Positions 1 to 8,549 of a stretch of DNA of 64,000 bases are shown here, piece by piece. Position numbers and translations under genes: made by a program. Positions within the stretch are counted from its first letter, which is position 1, and each line of letters starts with the position of its first letter. The notes beneath the pieces were generated by a model. It was not told the DNA's origin. It ran no database searches and worked only from the letters and a program-made list of their open reading frames with translations. Source of the stretch: Taishania sp. (GTDB lineage: Bacteria; Bacteroidota; Bacteroidia; Flavobacteriales_D; Crocinitomicaceae); the NCBI GenBank assembly GCA_030150045.1, contig JASLGM010000020.1, positions 83,820 through 147,819 of the forward strand. Reading direction: 5' to 3'.

Positions 1-215
1 GCCGCCGCACTAGTATTGTGCATATAAAACGACGCGCCGCCAACCGTATGCGAATCCACAAAAACATTTTTGCCATTTGCTATTGAAAGTTGCCTCAAAA
101 GGGTTGGTAAATCGTTGCCATAAGTGTAACTATTTCCAATAAAAAGAATATTTGTTTGCTGACCTAAAACCCCGCCAACAATAGAAAGTGCTAAAAATAA
201 AAGTGTTTTTTTCAT
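1..215 (-). CDS. SGNH/DUF4886-type hydrolase, N-terminal part (cut by window edge)
   Basis: A minus-strand reading frame opens with ATG at 213-215 and runs off the left edge of the window, leaving 71 codons. It starts with a hydrophobic signal peptide (residues 1-18, MKKTLLFLALSIVGGVLG) followed by ILFIGNSYTYGNDLP. The GNS motif just after the first strand is typical of the SGNH/GDSL-like DUF4886 family, where the serine is the nucleophile block; these are exported esterases or carbohydrate esterases. The substrate cannot be told from this fragment. The next gene on this strand lies about 500 bases upstream, behind two repeats, so this gene is probably transcribed alone. Confidence 0.75.
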   Translation of the reverse strand, partial: MKKTLLFLALSIVGGVLGQQTNILFIGNSYTYGNDLPTLLRQLSIANGKNVFVDSHTVGGASFYMHNTSAA

Positions 216-300
216 CAATACTTAGACGCAAATCCGAACAATAGGTTGTCCTGAAAAGTCACGAAAAGCATCAAGATTTTCAAGTATTCTCTTTACTTGG

Positions 301-412
301 GCGCTTCCTTACCCAAATACTTGGGAAAGGCCAGGCTATCCGTTCATAGTCCTCGTCCCTCCCCAAATATTTTGGGGAAGGACTGTGGGCTAACCACTCC
401 TATCCTTAGCGC
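301..412 (-). repeat. R2 interspersed repeat, copy A
   Basis: Read on the minus strand, this starts with GCGCTAAGGATAGGAGTGG, has a CCCCAAA/TTTGGGG-type hairpin in the middle, then a GGATAGCCTG block and ends near GGAAGCGC. The same blocks recur at 12230-12312 and 29249-29352. No open reading frame is convincing here. It lies in a gene-free stretch together with R1 copy A. Similar GGATAGC-rich hairpin repeats are, from memory, common between genes in Flavobacteria, but this was not searched. Confidence 0.7.
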
Positions 413-468
413 GAAGATCTGTTTTCTTAACTTTTATTCTGATTCTAAATTTCAAATAAGATTTCTCT

Positions 469-612
469 TCAGCTAGGGCGTAGCGCGATAGCTAAACGAA
501 AGGGAAAAGAGTGAACGCGCACTTTACACTGCGACCAAGGGGAGCACGTGTAAAGAAGAACGTGAACCTTTTTACCTAAGTTTACTAAAGCGCGCAGACC
601 GTAAAAGCTGCC
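469..612 (+). repeat. R1 145-bp palindromic element, copy A
   Basis: This begins TCAGCTAGGGC...GCGATAGCTAAA and ends TTTACTAAAGCGCGCAGACC...GCTGCC, the two ends forming imperfect inverted repeats of about 30 bases. In the middle CTTTACAC pairs with GTGTAAAG around the loop TGCGACC..GG.GAGCAC. Four more copies of 145-146 bp are in the window. It is intergenic, upstream of the partial hydrolase gene and beyond the hldD terminator. Confidence 0.85.
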
Positions 613-660
613 AAAAAGATGGCTTAGGAAGGCGTTAAATGAAACTAAAAATGTCGGGTA

Positions 661-690
661 AAAAAAAACCGCCTTTCGGCGGAATTTTGA
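661..690 (-). terminator. Intrinsic terminator of hldD
   Basis: On the minus strand CCGCC-GAAA-GGCGG (669-682) is followed by a run of eight T (661-668). It lies 21 bases beyond the hldD stop codon, so it ends the deoxynucleoside kinase-hldD transcript. Confidence 0.85.
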
Positions 691-710
691 TGCTTTGATT
701 GCTCGGTTTC

Positions 711-1679
711 TTACATGTATTTTGTACCAATAAGGTGATTTTTTACGTAATCGCTAACACCTTCTTCTAAGGTATGGAAAGGCGTTTTGTAACCTTGCTC
801 AATCAATTTTGACATGTCTGCCTCTGTAAAATACTGGTATTTATCTCTGATGTCAATCGGCGTGTCAATGAACGATATGTCCTCTTTTTCACCCATTGCT
901 GCAAAGGTGTTTTTCGCCAAATCAAGGAAAGTTCTAGCTTTACCTGACCCTAAATTATAAATGCCTGGATTCGGTTTTTCTTCCAATAAAAAAGCGCAAA
1001 CACTAACAACGTCTTTCACATAAACGAAATCTCTCAATTGCCCGCCATCTGTGTATTCCGGGTTGTGTGATCGGAACAACTTCATTGCTCCTGTTGCCCC
1101 AATTTGATGGAATGCATGAAAAATAACGCTGGCCATTCTTCCTTTATGGAATTCATTGGGACCGTAAACGTTAAAGAATTTCAATCCTGCCCAAAAAGGT
1201 GGGAAAGTCGTTTGCGTCAAAACCCATTTATCGAAATCATTCTTTGAATCTCCATAGGGATTTAGCGGTTTCAAATTCGGGATTACTGCATGATCGTCTT
1301 TGTAGCCAAATTCTCCTAAACCATACGTTGCCGCTGAGCTAGCGTACACGAGTGGAATCTGTTTTTCAACACAAATTTCCCAAAGTGCTTTGGAGTAATT
1401 CACGTTTAATTCATCAAAAATGGAGGTGTCAAATTCGGTGGTATCTGTTCGTGCTCCGATGTGAAATACGAAATCGATTTCATTACCAAAATCTTGAAAA
1501 TATTTAATAAAATCCTTACGCCCTACCTTTGAAAGCAAGGTTTTCCCTTCTAAATTATTGTCTTTCTCTGTCTTTGAAAAGTCATCTACGGCAATGATGT
1601 CGTTGTAACCCTTGCTATTTAGATGGCTCACTAAACAGCTTCCTATAAATCCTGCTGCACCTGTAACTACTATTTTCAT
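711..1679 (-). CDS. hldD: ADP-L-glycero-D-manno-heptose 6-epimerase
   Basis: This is a 322-residue short-chain dehydrogenase/epimerase. It should invert C6 of ADP-D-glycero-D-manno-heptose to give the L,D-heptose precursor of the lipopolysaccharide inner core, in the cytoplasm with NADP. Visible features are the GAAGFIG dinucleotide loop (7-13), ASSAAT (113-118), the catalytic Y142-x3-K146 and RYFNVYGP-like FFNVYGPNEFHKG after it. The TDTTEF stretch and FVYVKDV block match HldD rather than GalE. Length is close to the E. coli enzyme (310). The gene follows the kinase at 1693 by 13 bases and is probably cotranscribed with it. The rest of the heptose pathway is not in the window. Confidence 0.9.
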   Translation of the reverse strand: MKIVVTGAAGFIGSCLVSHLNSKGYNDIIAVDDFSKTEKDNNLEGKTLLSKVGRKDFIKYFQDFGNEIDFVFHIGARTDTTEFDTSIFDELNVNYSKALWEICVEKQIPLVYASSAATYGLGEFGYKDDHAVIPNLKPLNPYGDSKNDFDKWVLTQTTFPPFWAGLKFFNVYGPNEFHKGRMASVIFHAFHQIGATGAMKLFRSHNPEYTDGGQLRDFVYVKDVVSVCAFLLEEKPNPGIYNLGSGKARTFLDLAKNTFAAMGEKEDISFIDTPIDIRDKYQYFTEADMSKLIEQGYKTPFHTLEEGVSDYVKNHLIGTKYM

Positions 1680-1692
1680 TGCTTTGTAATAT

Positions 1693-2307
1693 TTAAAATA
1701 ACCCGTGAATTTCGGCGTCTATTGAATTAATTATTTGTCCTAGATCTTCTGCTTTTACGGGGAAATTATTGTTGTCAATATCCACGATTAAAAGTTTCCC
1801 TTTATCGTAAGTTGATATCCATGCTTCATATCGTTCATTCAATCGTTTCAAGTAGTCTAAGCGAATAGAGTTTTCGTATTCTCTTCCTCGGCTTTGAATG
1901 TGATTCACTAATGTTGGCACGCTTGCTCTTAGGTAAATCAAAAGATCAGGCGCAGAAACGAACGAATCCATCAGGTTGAAAAGAGAGAAATAGTTTTCAA
2001 AATCTCTGGTTGTCATCAATCCCATTGAGTGAAGATTGGGTGCAAAAATAAACGCGTCTTCGTAGATGGTTCTGTCCTGAACGACATTTGCATTGCTTTG
2101 CTTAATTTCTTGAATTTGGGTAAAGCGAGAATTAAGGTAATAAATTTGTAAATTAAATGACCAGCGTTGCATGTCCTCGTAAAAATCATTCAAGTATGGA
2201 TTTTGTTCCACATCTTCAAAATGCGTTTCCCAATTGTAATGCTTCGCCAATAATTTTGTTAGCGTGGTCTTTCCCGAACCGATATTTCCTGCGATTGCAA
2301 CGTGCAT
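1693..2307 (-). CDS. Deoxynucleoside kinase (dNK/dGK family)
   Basis: This 204-residue protein carries the P-loop GNIGSGKTT (7-15), the DRTIYEDAFIF block (78-88; the DRS/ERS-type catalytic motif) and an arginine-rich lid SRGREYE (139-145). Together these define the deoxynucleoside kinase family, which phosphorylates deoxynucleosides for salvage in the cytoplasm. Substrate choice among deoxyadenosine, deoxyguanosine and deoxycytidine cannot be read from sequence. It directly precedes hldD with 13 bases between them; the two functions are unrelated, so the pairing looks like simple cotranscription. Confidence 0.88.
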   Translation of the reverse strand: MHVAIAGNIGSGKTTLTKLLAKHYNWETHFEDVEQNPYLNDFYEDMQRWSFNLQIYYLNSRFTQIQEIKQSNANVVQDRTIYEDAFIFAPNLHSMGLMTTRDFENYFSLFNLMDSFVSAPDLLIYLRASVPTLVNHIQSRGREYENSIRLDYLKRLNERYEAWISTYDKGKLLIVDIDNNNFPVKAEDLGQIINSIDAEIHGLF

Positions 2308-2371
2308 ATTTTATATTTTAGAATGTCTAATTTAATTAAAAAGGGAGAATAAGCAAAGTAAATCTGCCTGC

Positions 2372-3154
2372 TTAAAATCTTATTTTTTGTATTTTGTTTT
2401 GCTTTTGAATAAAAAGTGATTCTCCGTTGTAGCGAAAGTTTGTAATATCTTGAAACCCCATGTCTATCAATGATTGTGTACCATCTAACTCTACGGAAAA
2501 CTCAAATAATTTTTGATCCTTTAGCAAAACGAGGTGTTTTCCCACAACCTCAATATGTTCTACTTCCTTAACATCTGAAAAGTATTCAAAAGTTCCAAAT
2601 CTATCGAAAAAGTAGAGTCCTTTATTTCTATCAATAACAATTAAATTATTGTTGTACTCCACTATTTGTGTGACCTCACTGATGGAAAGTAGACCCCGTA
2701 AATTTGCTACGGCTTGTGTTTGCATTTGAGTAAGCACGGAATACAAAGTAAGGTTTGAATTTACCTCATCGTAGATCCATATTTTATCAGATTGGCTTGA
2801 CGCTGCTATTTTTGTAACGAAGGTAAATCCGAGATCATCTAAATCTAAGCATTGATCAATGTTTGTCAGAGAATTATCGATAAAACAAATGACTTGCTGC
2901 TCTGAAGAGAATAGCACCGATTTTAAAGAGTTGATGTTTTGAAATTGTTCAATAGTTCCATATGCTTTACTGCTTTGCTTGAGTACTCTGCCGTCATTTG
3001 CGAGCAAAACAATTGCATCATTTTCTACATAAAGTACATCTCCCTTGCCATTCACGGTCCATTTCGCTTCTTTGGGCAATATGAATTCTGCAACAACTTG
3101 TTGGGTCCGTCCAAAAAATGGAAAGCAAAGAATAAAAAATAATATGTTATACAT
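2372..3154 (-). CDS. Exported hypothetical protein, beta-propeller-like
   Basis: This 260-residue protein is not one I can name. It has a short signal peptide (residues 1-17, MYNILFFILCFPFFGRT, cut near TQQ). The rest alternates short strands and polar turns with aromatic residues, such as IWIYDEVNSNLTLYS and GLYFFDRFGTFEYF, which suggests a beta-propeller of roughly five or six blades. No catalytic motif is visible. Its ATG overlaps the end of the GH3-like gene by 8 bases, so the two are translated from one transcript. It probably works in the periplasm or at the outer membrane. Possibly a family conserved beside GH3 in Flavobacteriales; this was not checked. Confidence 0.65.
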   Translation of the reverse strand: MYNILFFILCFPFFGRTQQVVAEFILPKEAKWTVNGKGDVLYVENDAIVLLANDGRVLKQSSKAYGTIEQFQNINSLKSVLFSSEQQVICFIDNSLTNIDQCLDLDDLGFTFVTKIAASSQSDKIWIYDEVNSNLTLYSVLTQMQTQAVANLRGLLSISEVTQIVEYNNNLIVIDRNKGLYFFDRFGTFEYFSDVKEVEHIEVVGKHLVLLKDQKLFEFSVELDGTQSLIDMGFQDITNFRYNGESLFIQKQNKIQKIRF

Positions 3155-4667
3155 GAACTTGCATTAATGGCAAAATCTGTTCCAGTATTTCCCTATTATT
3201 GGCAAGTCTTGGAATTTTATTTTGCCCACCCAATTTATTTTTTGATTTTAACCACTTATCAAACGTTCCAGGTTCTAATTTATGTATTTTGGGGAATTCA
3301 AGAATCATACTGTTATATCTTTTAGCGTCGTAATCGGAGTTTAATTCTCTTAATGCTTCGTCTAAAACTTTTTGAAACTTTTCAAAATCTTCTGGTTCTC
3401 TCAAAAACTCAATTAGCCATTCGTGTCCTCCTTTTTCAGCTGACTGCATATAAATAGGGCAAGCATGAAAGTCTCTCACCTGAGCATTGGTTTCCATAGA
3501 AGCTTTTGCGATCGCCATTTCGGCATTTCCTACATTTACTTCTTCTCCAAAAGTATTGATGTAACTTTTTGTTCTTCCTGTAATTTTAAATCGGTAAGGA
3601 ACGGTCTCTGTAAATGTAATTGTGTCTCCGATGATATAACGCCAAAGTCCAGCATTTGTTGAAATAACCAAGGCATATTCAACATTTAATTTAACCTCTT
3701 GTAAAGGAATAATATCAGTTGAATTTATTCCTTTGAAATGCTTCATTGGAATGAATTCGTAGAAAATACCATAATCGAGCATCAACAACATTCCTTCTTT
3801 GTTTGGATCGTCTTGAATGCCGAAAAATCCTTCCGAAGCATTGTATGATTCGACATAGTGCATGTCATCAAATCCGAAAATGCGTTTAAATTCTTGGCGG
3901 TAAGGTTCAAAGCTTACTCCTCCATGCATATATAACTCTAGGTTAGGCCATACTTCTTTAAGTGTTTTCTTCCCTGTTATTTCTAAAACTCTTTTAGCTA
4001 AAACCATGGTCCAACTTGGTACACCTGCAATGATATATACGTCATCATGAATGGTTGTTTGTGCCATTTTCTCGATCTTCTCTTCCCACTCGCTCATTAG
4101 TGTAATCTCTCGCGAAGGTGTTCTTCTGATTTCAGCCCACCAAGGCAAATTTTTAACGATAATTGCAGAAAGGTCACCGAAATAGGAATTATTGAATAGA
4201 TGATTTATTTGTGCACTTCCTCCTACTATTAGATGTTTTCCGTTATATAACTTACGGTTTTCATAAGTATTATAGTACATCGCTAAAAGGTCTTTTCCTC
4301 CACTATAATGGCATTCTTCTAAAGACTCTCTTGTAACAGGGATGAATTTACTTCTAGCTGAAGTTGTGCCGCTAGATTTTGCGAACCATTTTGCTTCAGT
4401 TGACCAAAGGAGATTTTGCTCCCCTTTCATTAATCTGTCGACATAAGGTTTTACCTGTTCGTATTCTTGAAGAGGAACATTTTCTTTGAAATCTTCGTAG
4501 GATTCCATTTTTAAAAAATGGTATTGCTTACCAAATTCAGTATATGCCCCATTATAAATGAGCTTCTGTAACAATTCTTGTTGAACTTCGATTGGGTGCG
4601 TCTTGAACAATTCAATTTGCCCCAATCTTTTCTTCATAACCCAAGAAAAAATGGAGTTAAAAGGCAT
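3147..4667 (-). CDS. GH3 auxin-responsive promoter family protein (acyl-adenylating enzyme)
   Basis: This is a protein of the GH3 fold, about 506 residues from the chosen start. Plant GH3 enzymes adenylate carboxylic acids and join them to amino acids; the bacterial Bacteroidota members have no settled substrate. Recognisable blocks are WFAKSSGTTSARSKFIP (the ATP/AMP P-loop), ESYNASEGFFGIQ, and IGDTITFTE...FKITGRTKSYINTFGEE near the C-terminal domain. The frame is open for 31 more codons upstream, but that part crosses the terminator at 4733-4756, and MPFNSIFSWVMKKR is a natural start, so ATG at 4665-4667 is preferred. The next gene overlaps it by 8 bases. Confidence 0.85.
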   Translation of the reverse strand: MPFNSIFSWVMKKRLGQIELFKTHPIEVQQELLQKLIYNGAYTEFGKQYHFLKMESYEDFKENVPLQEYEQVKPYVDRLMKGEQNLLWSTEAKWFAKSSGTTSARSKFIPVTRESLEECHYSGGKDLLAMYYNTYENRKLYNGKHLIVGGSAQINHLFNNSYFGDLSAIIVKNLPWWAEIRRTPSREITLMSEWEEKIEKMAQTTIHDDVYIIAGVPSWTMVLAKRVLEITGKKTLKEVWPNLELYMHGGVSFEPYRQEFKRIFGFDDMHYVESYNASEGFFGIQDDPNKEGMLLMLDYGIFYEFIPMKHFKGINSTDIIPLQEVKLNVEYALVISTNAGLWRYIIGDTITFTETVPYRFKITGRTKSYINTFGEEVNVGNAEMAIAKASMETNAQVRDFHACPIYMQSAEKGGHEWLIEFLREPEDFEKFQKVLDEALRELNSDYDAKRYNSMILEFPKIHKLEPGTFDKWLKSKNKLGGQNKIPRLANNREILEQILPLMQVHV

Positions 4668-4732
4668 AATTACGTGAATAATAATTCGAGATACTAAGTT
4701 AATGGAATCGATGGAACAAACCAATATAAAAC

Positions 4733-4756
4733 AAAAAAAGTCGACAATTGCCGACT
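4733..4756 (-). terminator. Intrinsic terminator after the 32-residue membrane protein
   Basis: On the minus strand AGTCG and CGACT form a stem around GCAATTGT, followed by seven T (4733-4739). It lies 24 bases past the small gene's stop codon. It also argues that the downstream GH3-like gene starts at 4667, not further upstream. Confidence 0.75.
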
Positions 4757-4779
4757 TCAAGACTTTTACTGGTCTTTTC

Positions 4780-4878
4780 TTAGCCCCATATTAAGATGTA
4801 AGCCAAAACACTTAATGCAATCACAGTGAAAATTGTTCCTACTGCTGCAGTTGTCTTATCGAAAAAATTCTCTGCCAT
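4780..4878 (-). CDS. 32-residue single-pass membrane protein
   Basis: The frame opens with ATG at 4876-4878 and ends TAA at 4780-4782. The peptide starts MAENFFDKTTAAVGTIFTVI and ends LSVLAYILIWG: a short amphipathic head and one hydrophobic segment from about residue 13 to 31. It has its own TAnnTTTG-type -7 element at 4892-4899 and its own terminator at 4733-4756, so it looks like an independent transcription unit. I do not know its function; very short membrane peptides of this kind often serve as accessory subunits of respiratory or transport complexes, but nothing here shows that. It stands between the GH3-like gene and a divergent secreted protein. Confidence 0.6.
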   Translation of the reverse strand: MAENFFDKTTAAVGTIFTVIALSVLAYILIWG

Positions 4879-4891
4879 TTTGTTTTTTTTT

Positions 4892-4899
4892 CAAATATA
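4892..4899 (-). promoter_or_regulatory. -7 element TATATTTG of the small membrane protein gene
   Basis: The minus strand reads TATATTTG, matching the Bacteroidota -7 consensus TAnnTTTG, 13 bases before the ATG at 4878. No good TTG is seen 19 bases upstream, so the call rests on this element and position alone. Confidence 0.5.
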
Positions 4900-5012
4900 A
4901 TGAATTTGGTTCATTCCATTCCTTTTGCAGTTAGAAATCTTTTCTCATCTGACGAAAGTTAGAATTTTAGACCGTTTTTCATTAAATTCGTCATCATCAG
5001 ACCTAATTGTTT

Positions 5013-7256
5013 ATGAAATATTTCCTCCTCTTTTTACTACCATTTGTTTCTCAAGCACAATTTGGTTTTGAATTCTCTCCAACTCTTCCTGTTTCAAAAA
5101 ATGGCATTCAATTACACAATGCTTGGGCCGGGGGGTTAAATTATGTTCAAATAAGTGATTTCGACTTTGATTTTGATGGTGACGAGGACTTGTTCATTTT
5201 TGACAGGAGCAACAATAACATACGTGTTTTTGAAAATCGAATTGTAAATGGCACTCGTTCTTATCATTACATTCACGAAGCACATCGTTTTTTTCCTGAA
5301 GGCATATATTCAAGAGCAACCTTTGTCGATTATGATGGTGATGGGCGAAAAGATATTTTTTGTTATGGCCTTGGCGGATTAATGGTTTATAAAAACATTG
5401 GTGACGCTGCAAATGGGCTCAGATGGCAATTGGAACAAGATATTGTTTATTCAAACTACAATGGGAACATCTATAACCTTGCAGTAACCTCAACTGACAT
5501 TCCTGCAATTATTGATGTAGATGGTGATGGTGACATTGATGTGTTAACCTTTCACATGGGAGGTGCACACTTAGAGTATCACAAAAACATGTCTATGGAA
5601 ATGTATGGAATTCCTGACTCATTTAAATTTGTTTTAAAAAACGAGTGTTGGGGCGGTTTTGAAGAAAGTAATTTTAACAATTCCATTTTGCTCAATTCAC
5701 AAAATTACCCATGTGTTGGTAGTACAATTACGAATCCTGAATACCCGACAAATCAACAACCTAATTTTCAAAGTATAGACCTCAATGACAAATCGTTACT
5801 AAAGCATGCTGGGTCAACAGTTTTAGCGCTTGATTATACTGGAAACGGTGTCCTTGATTTAATTATGGGAGATATATCATTTCCGAATCTCGTCTATCTG
5901 GAAAATTTAGGGCAAAGTGTTAATAACAATTCCTTGATGGGGAATACAGATATGCAATTTCCATCAAACACACTTCCTGCACACCTTCCCGTTTTCCCGG
6001 CTCCCTTTTATGTTGATGTGAATTTTGATGGTAAAAAAGATCTCCTTGTAGGAACTGCGGCAAGAAACATTTCTAAAAATGAACAAAGTCTTTGGTATTA
6101 TGAAAATATAGGTACCACACAAAATCCACATTTTGAATTTAGACAAAAGGATTTCCTACAGTCCTCGATGATTGATCATGGTAGAGGCTCTGTACCTGTC
6201 CTTTTCGATATTAATGGTGATGGTTTGAAAGACCTCTTGGTCGCAAACTTCTACTTGGTAAAAGATGACGAAAGTTATGAAAGTAAAATCGCTTTATACA
6301 CAAATGTTGGAGATGCGACTTCTCCTTCCTTCGAATTCACGACAGATGACTGGCTTCAATTATCCACCAAACAAATGGGCATACGTCTTATCCCTACATT
6401 TGGTGATATTAATAACGACGGTTTCCCAGATTTAATCATTGGGAAAAGTGATGGAACCCTCGTCCTATTTGAAGGAAACGGTACCTCCTTTACTGAAATA
6501 CATTCTGAAGTTGTAGATGAAAACAATGTTCCCTTGAGAGGTGGGAATTTTGCCTTTCCACAGTTATTTGATCTAAATAATGATGGACTACTCGACATTG
6601 TAATGGGTAATGGAGAAGGAAAACTTATTTACTTTAAAAATGTAGGTACCTCAGAGAATCCGAAATTTAGATTCATCACCAATAATCTAGGAAATATTAA
6701 TCGAAATACGTCGAGTCGTTATGGCTTTTCTGCTCCACATTTTTTTCGTCAAAATGGAATTACTCATTTGTTTTGTGGAAATGACCAAGGGAGACTAGAT
6801 TACTATACAGATGTTCAAAGCAATTTAGAATCTGGAAGTTCTTTCTCAAATACAAATTCAAATTATCTAAACATTAATACTGAAGGTCATAGTTCTTTTT
6901 TTGTTGATGACATTAACAACAACTCCAATTTGAATTTATTCATTGGCCTAGATATGGGTGGTCTTTGGCACTATGAAGCTAATCCTAACAACGACCTTAG
7001 CACCGAAGTGATAAACAGTTTGAAACATGGATTAATAAAAATGTTCCCAAATCCAACTACTGGGATAGTAAATTTCCAATATCACAATATTCAGATATTG
7101 GAATATTCCGTTTTAGATCAACTAGGAAAAATAATAACGGAACTGGATCAAACAAATGCAAATTCAATTAACCTTTCAACCTTACCTCCTGGAGCATATC
7201 TATTCCGTTTCCTAACAACATCTGGAACGATTTTCCATCGTGTGATTAAGCAATAG
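5013..7256 (+). CDS. FG-GAP/VCBS-repeat protein with T9SS type A sorting domain
   Basis: This is a 747-residue exported protein. After a signal peptide (MKYFLLFLLPFVSQAQ) come about eight repeats with the calcium-type loop DxDxDGxxD, for example DFDFDGDEDLF, DYDGDGRKDIF, DVDGDGDIDVL, DINGDGLKDLL and DINNDGFPDLI. These are FG-GAP/VCBS blades that normally fold as a beta-propeller. The last 80 residues start at MFPNPTTG and end with a strand-rich tail (PPGAYLFRF...RVIKQ), the type A C-terminal domain that sends proteins through T9SS to the cell surface. A TTG two codons upstream is possible, but ATG at 5013 gives the standard signal peptide. Ligand is unknown. Confidence 0.88.
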   Translation: MKYFLLFLLPFVSQAQFGFEFSPTLPVSKNGIQLHNAWAGGLNYVQISDFDFDFDGDEDLFIFDRSNNNIRVFENRIVNGTRSYHYIHEAHRFFPEGIYSRATFVDYDGDGRKDIFCYGLGGLMVYKNIGDAANGLRWQLEQDIVYSNYNGNIYNLAVTSTDIPAIIDVDGDGDIDVLTFHMGGAHLEYHKNMSMEMYGIPDSFKFVLKNECWGGFEESNFNNSILLNSQNYPCVGSTITNPEYPTNQQPNFQSIDLNDKSLLKHAGSTVLALDYTGNGVLDLIMGDISFPNLVYLENLGQSVNNNSLMGNTDMQFPSNTLPAHLPVFPAPFYVDVNFDGKKDLLVGTAARNISKNEQSLWYYENIGTTQNPHFEFRQKDFLQSSMIDHGRGSVPVLFDINGDGLKDLLVANFYLVKDDESYESKIALYTNVGDATSPSFEFTTDDWLQLSTKQMGIRLIPTFGDINNDGFPDLIIGKSDGTLVLFEGNGTSFTEIHSEVVDENNVPLRGGNFAFPQLFDLNNDGLLDIVMGNGEGKLIYFKNVGTSENPKFRFITNNLGNINRNTSSRYGFSAPHFFRQNGITHLFCGNDQGRLDYYTDVQSNLESGSSFSNTNSNYLNINTEGHSSFFVDDINNNSNLNLFIGLDMGGLWHYEANPNNDLSTEVINSLKHGLIKMFPNPTTGIVNFQYHNIQILEYSVLDQLGKIITELDQTNANSINLSTLPPGAYLFRFLTTSGTIFHRVIKQ

Positions 7257-7297
7257 TTTTTATTATCCTTTATCTTTGTCATAATTAAAATGAAAAT

Positions 7298-7972
7298 ATG
7301 GAATTGTTAAACTTAATATTTAGACTCGGTGTCGTTTTTGCCATTTTTGCTTTTATTTGGTTCTTCATTTCACTAGGATTGAAATTACTCTTAGGTGCAG
7401 GGAGAGAAAGAGCTTTAAAAGAAGTTTACTTATTAAAAGCTATTCAATATTTTTTCTTGGTTACAATTACCTTTCTAATATGCTTAAATCAAACATATAG
7501 TGGATTAGATGTAAACAGTCAATTGATGTTTGGAGGAATAATACTAATTATGTACTTCTTAGGAAAACTTCAAAACGGACAGAAAAAAATGCAAATGATC
7601 CGTTTTTACACAAATGGTTTACCCTCTCGTTTCGGAAATACATTTGATTACAAATATGAAATTGGATTAATCATTTTCTCAATGCTAACTTTCGGCATTT
7701 TTTATAAAAATCCAGAGTTTGCAAACTTACCTATCATTATTCCTATAAAAGATGCTATTCTTAACATTGAAGATACGCCAATATTTGGATTCTTTTTTAA
7801 AGTAATTGGATTCTTTTTCATGGTGAATATCATCATGAAATTAGTGAATACATTTATACTCCTTTTTTCAGGTCGACTGTTCAAAAGCCAACAAGACTCG
7901 TCTCATTTTCAAGAAAGAAAAGATGATGATTTTGATGATTACACGGAGATTAAGGACGAATTGAATTCATAA
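7298..7972 (+). CDS. Hypothetical integral membrane protein
   Basis: This 224-residue protein is not one I recognise. It has about five hydrophobic segments (roughly residues 8-32, 47-64, 74-90, 120-138 and 160-190) and ends in an acidic cytoplasmic-type tail (RKDDDFDDYTEIKDELNS). No conserved catalytic motif is visible. It follows the secreted FG-GAP protein by 41 bases on the same strand and may share its transcript. Its last 23 bases overlap the convergent coaE gene, so any transcript leaving it runs antisense to coaE. Confidence 0.65.
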   Translation: MELLNLIFRLGVVFAIFAFIWFFISLGLKLLLGAGRERALKEVYLLKAIQYFFLVTITFLICLNQTYSGLDVNSQLMFGGIILIMYFLGKLQNGQKKMQMIRFYTNGLPSRFGNTFDYKYEIGLIIFSMLTFGIFYKNPEFANLPIIIPIKDAILNIEDTPIFGFFFKVIGFFFMVNIIMKLVNTFILLFSGRLFKSQQDSSHFQERKDDDFDDYTEIKDELNS

Positions 7973-8549
7973 CGTTAAGCAATTGTGACAATACTGCTCT
8001 GCCATCATTTATAATTTCATAATTAACGAATTGTCGTTTGAATTCATCATCAGTCTGTGCATTTATTTTTAATAAAGCGTCAGCTTCTGTCAAATTATTT
8101 CTTTTCATTAATCGTTGTATTCGAATATCCATTGGAGCTGAAACTAGAACCATCTGATCCATTTCCTTATATGTTCCTGATTCAATTAATAAAGCTGCCT
8201 CATTGAAAACTAGATCATTCCCTTTACGAAATTGAATTACCGCCCAATTTTCAAATGCTTTACGAACCGCCGGATGAACAATTTTGTTTAATTTCTCAAG
8301 TTTAATTGAATCATTAAAAACAATTTTTGAAACATAAACAACATTATATGATCCACTTACATAAGCTTTTTCCCCTAGTAATTCTATTATTTGATCTTTC
8401 ACTTCTTCATCTGAAGTAATTATTTTTTTTGCTTCTTCATCTGAATAGAAAACCGGATATCCTATTTTCTCAATCATCTCAGAAATAAATGATTTACCAG
8501 CACTTATACCTCCGGTAATTCCAATCTTGATAGCTCTTTCAGAACTCAT
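7950..8549 (-). CDS. coaE: Dephospho-CoA kinase
   Basis: This 199-residue P-loop kinase would phosphorylate the 3' hydroxyl of dephospho-CoA, the last step of coenzyme A synthesis, in the cytoplasm. The Walker A motif GITGGISAGKS covers residues 10-20, and the block KIVHPAVRKAFENW with LVFNEAALLIESG is typical of CoaE. The start overlaps the end of siaC by 11 bases, so it is the third gene of a siaB-siaC-coaE transcript; this housekeeping gene therefore appears tied to a signalling pair. The 3' end overlaps the convergent membrane-protein gene by 23 bases. Confidence 0.92.
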   Translation of the reverse strand: MSSERAIKIGITGGISAGKSFISEMIEKIGYPVFYSDEEAKKIITSDEEVKDQIIELLGEKAYVSGSYNVVYVSKIVFNDSIKLEKLNKIVHPAVRKAFENWAVIQFRKGNDLVFNEAALLIESGTYKEMDQMVLVSAPMDIRIQRLMKRNNLTEADALLKINAQTDDEFKRQFVNYEIINDGRAVLSQLLNVMNSIRP

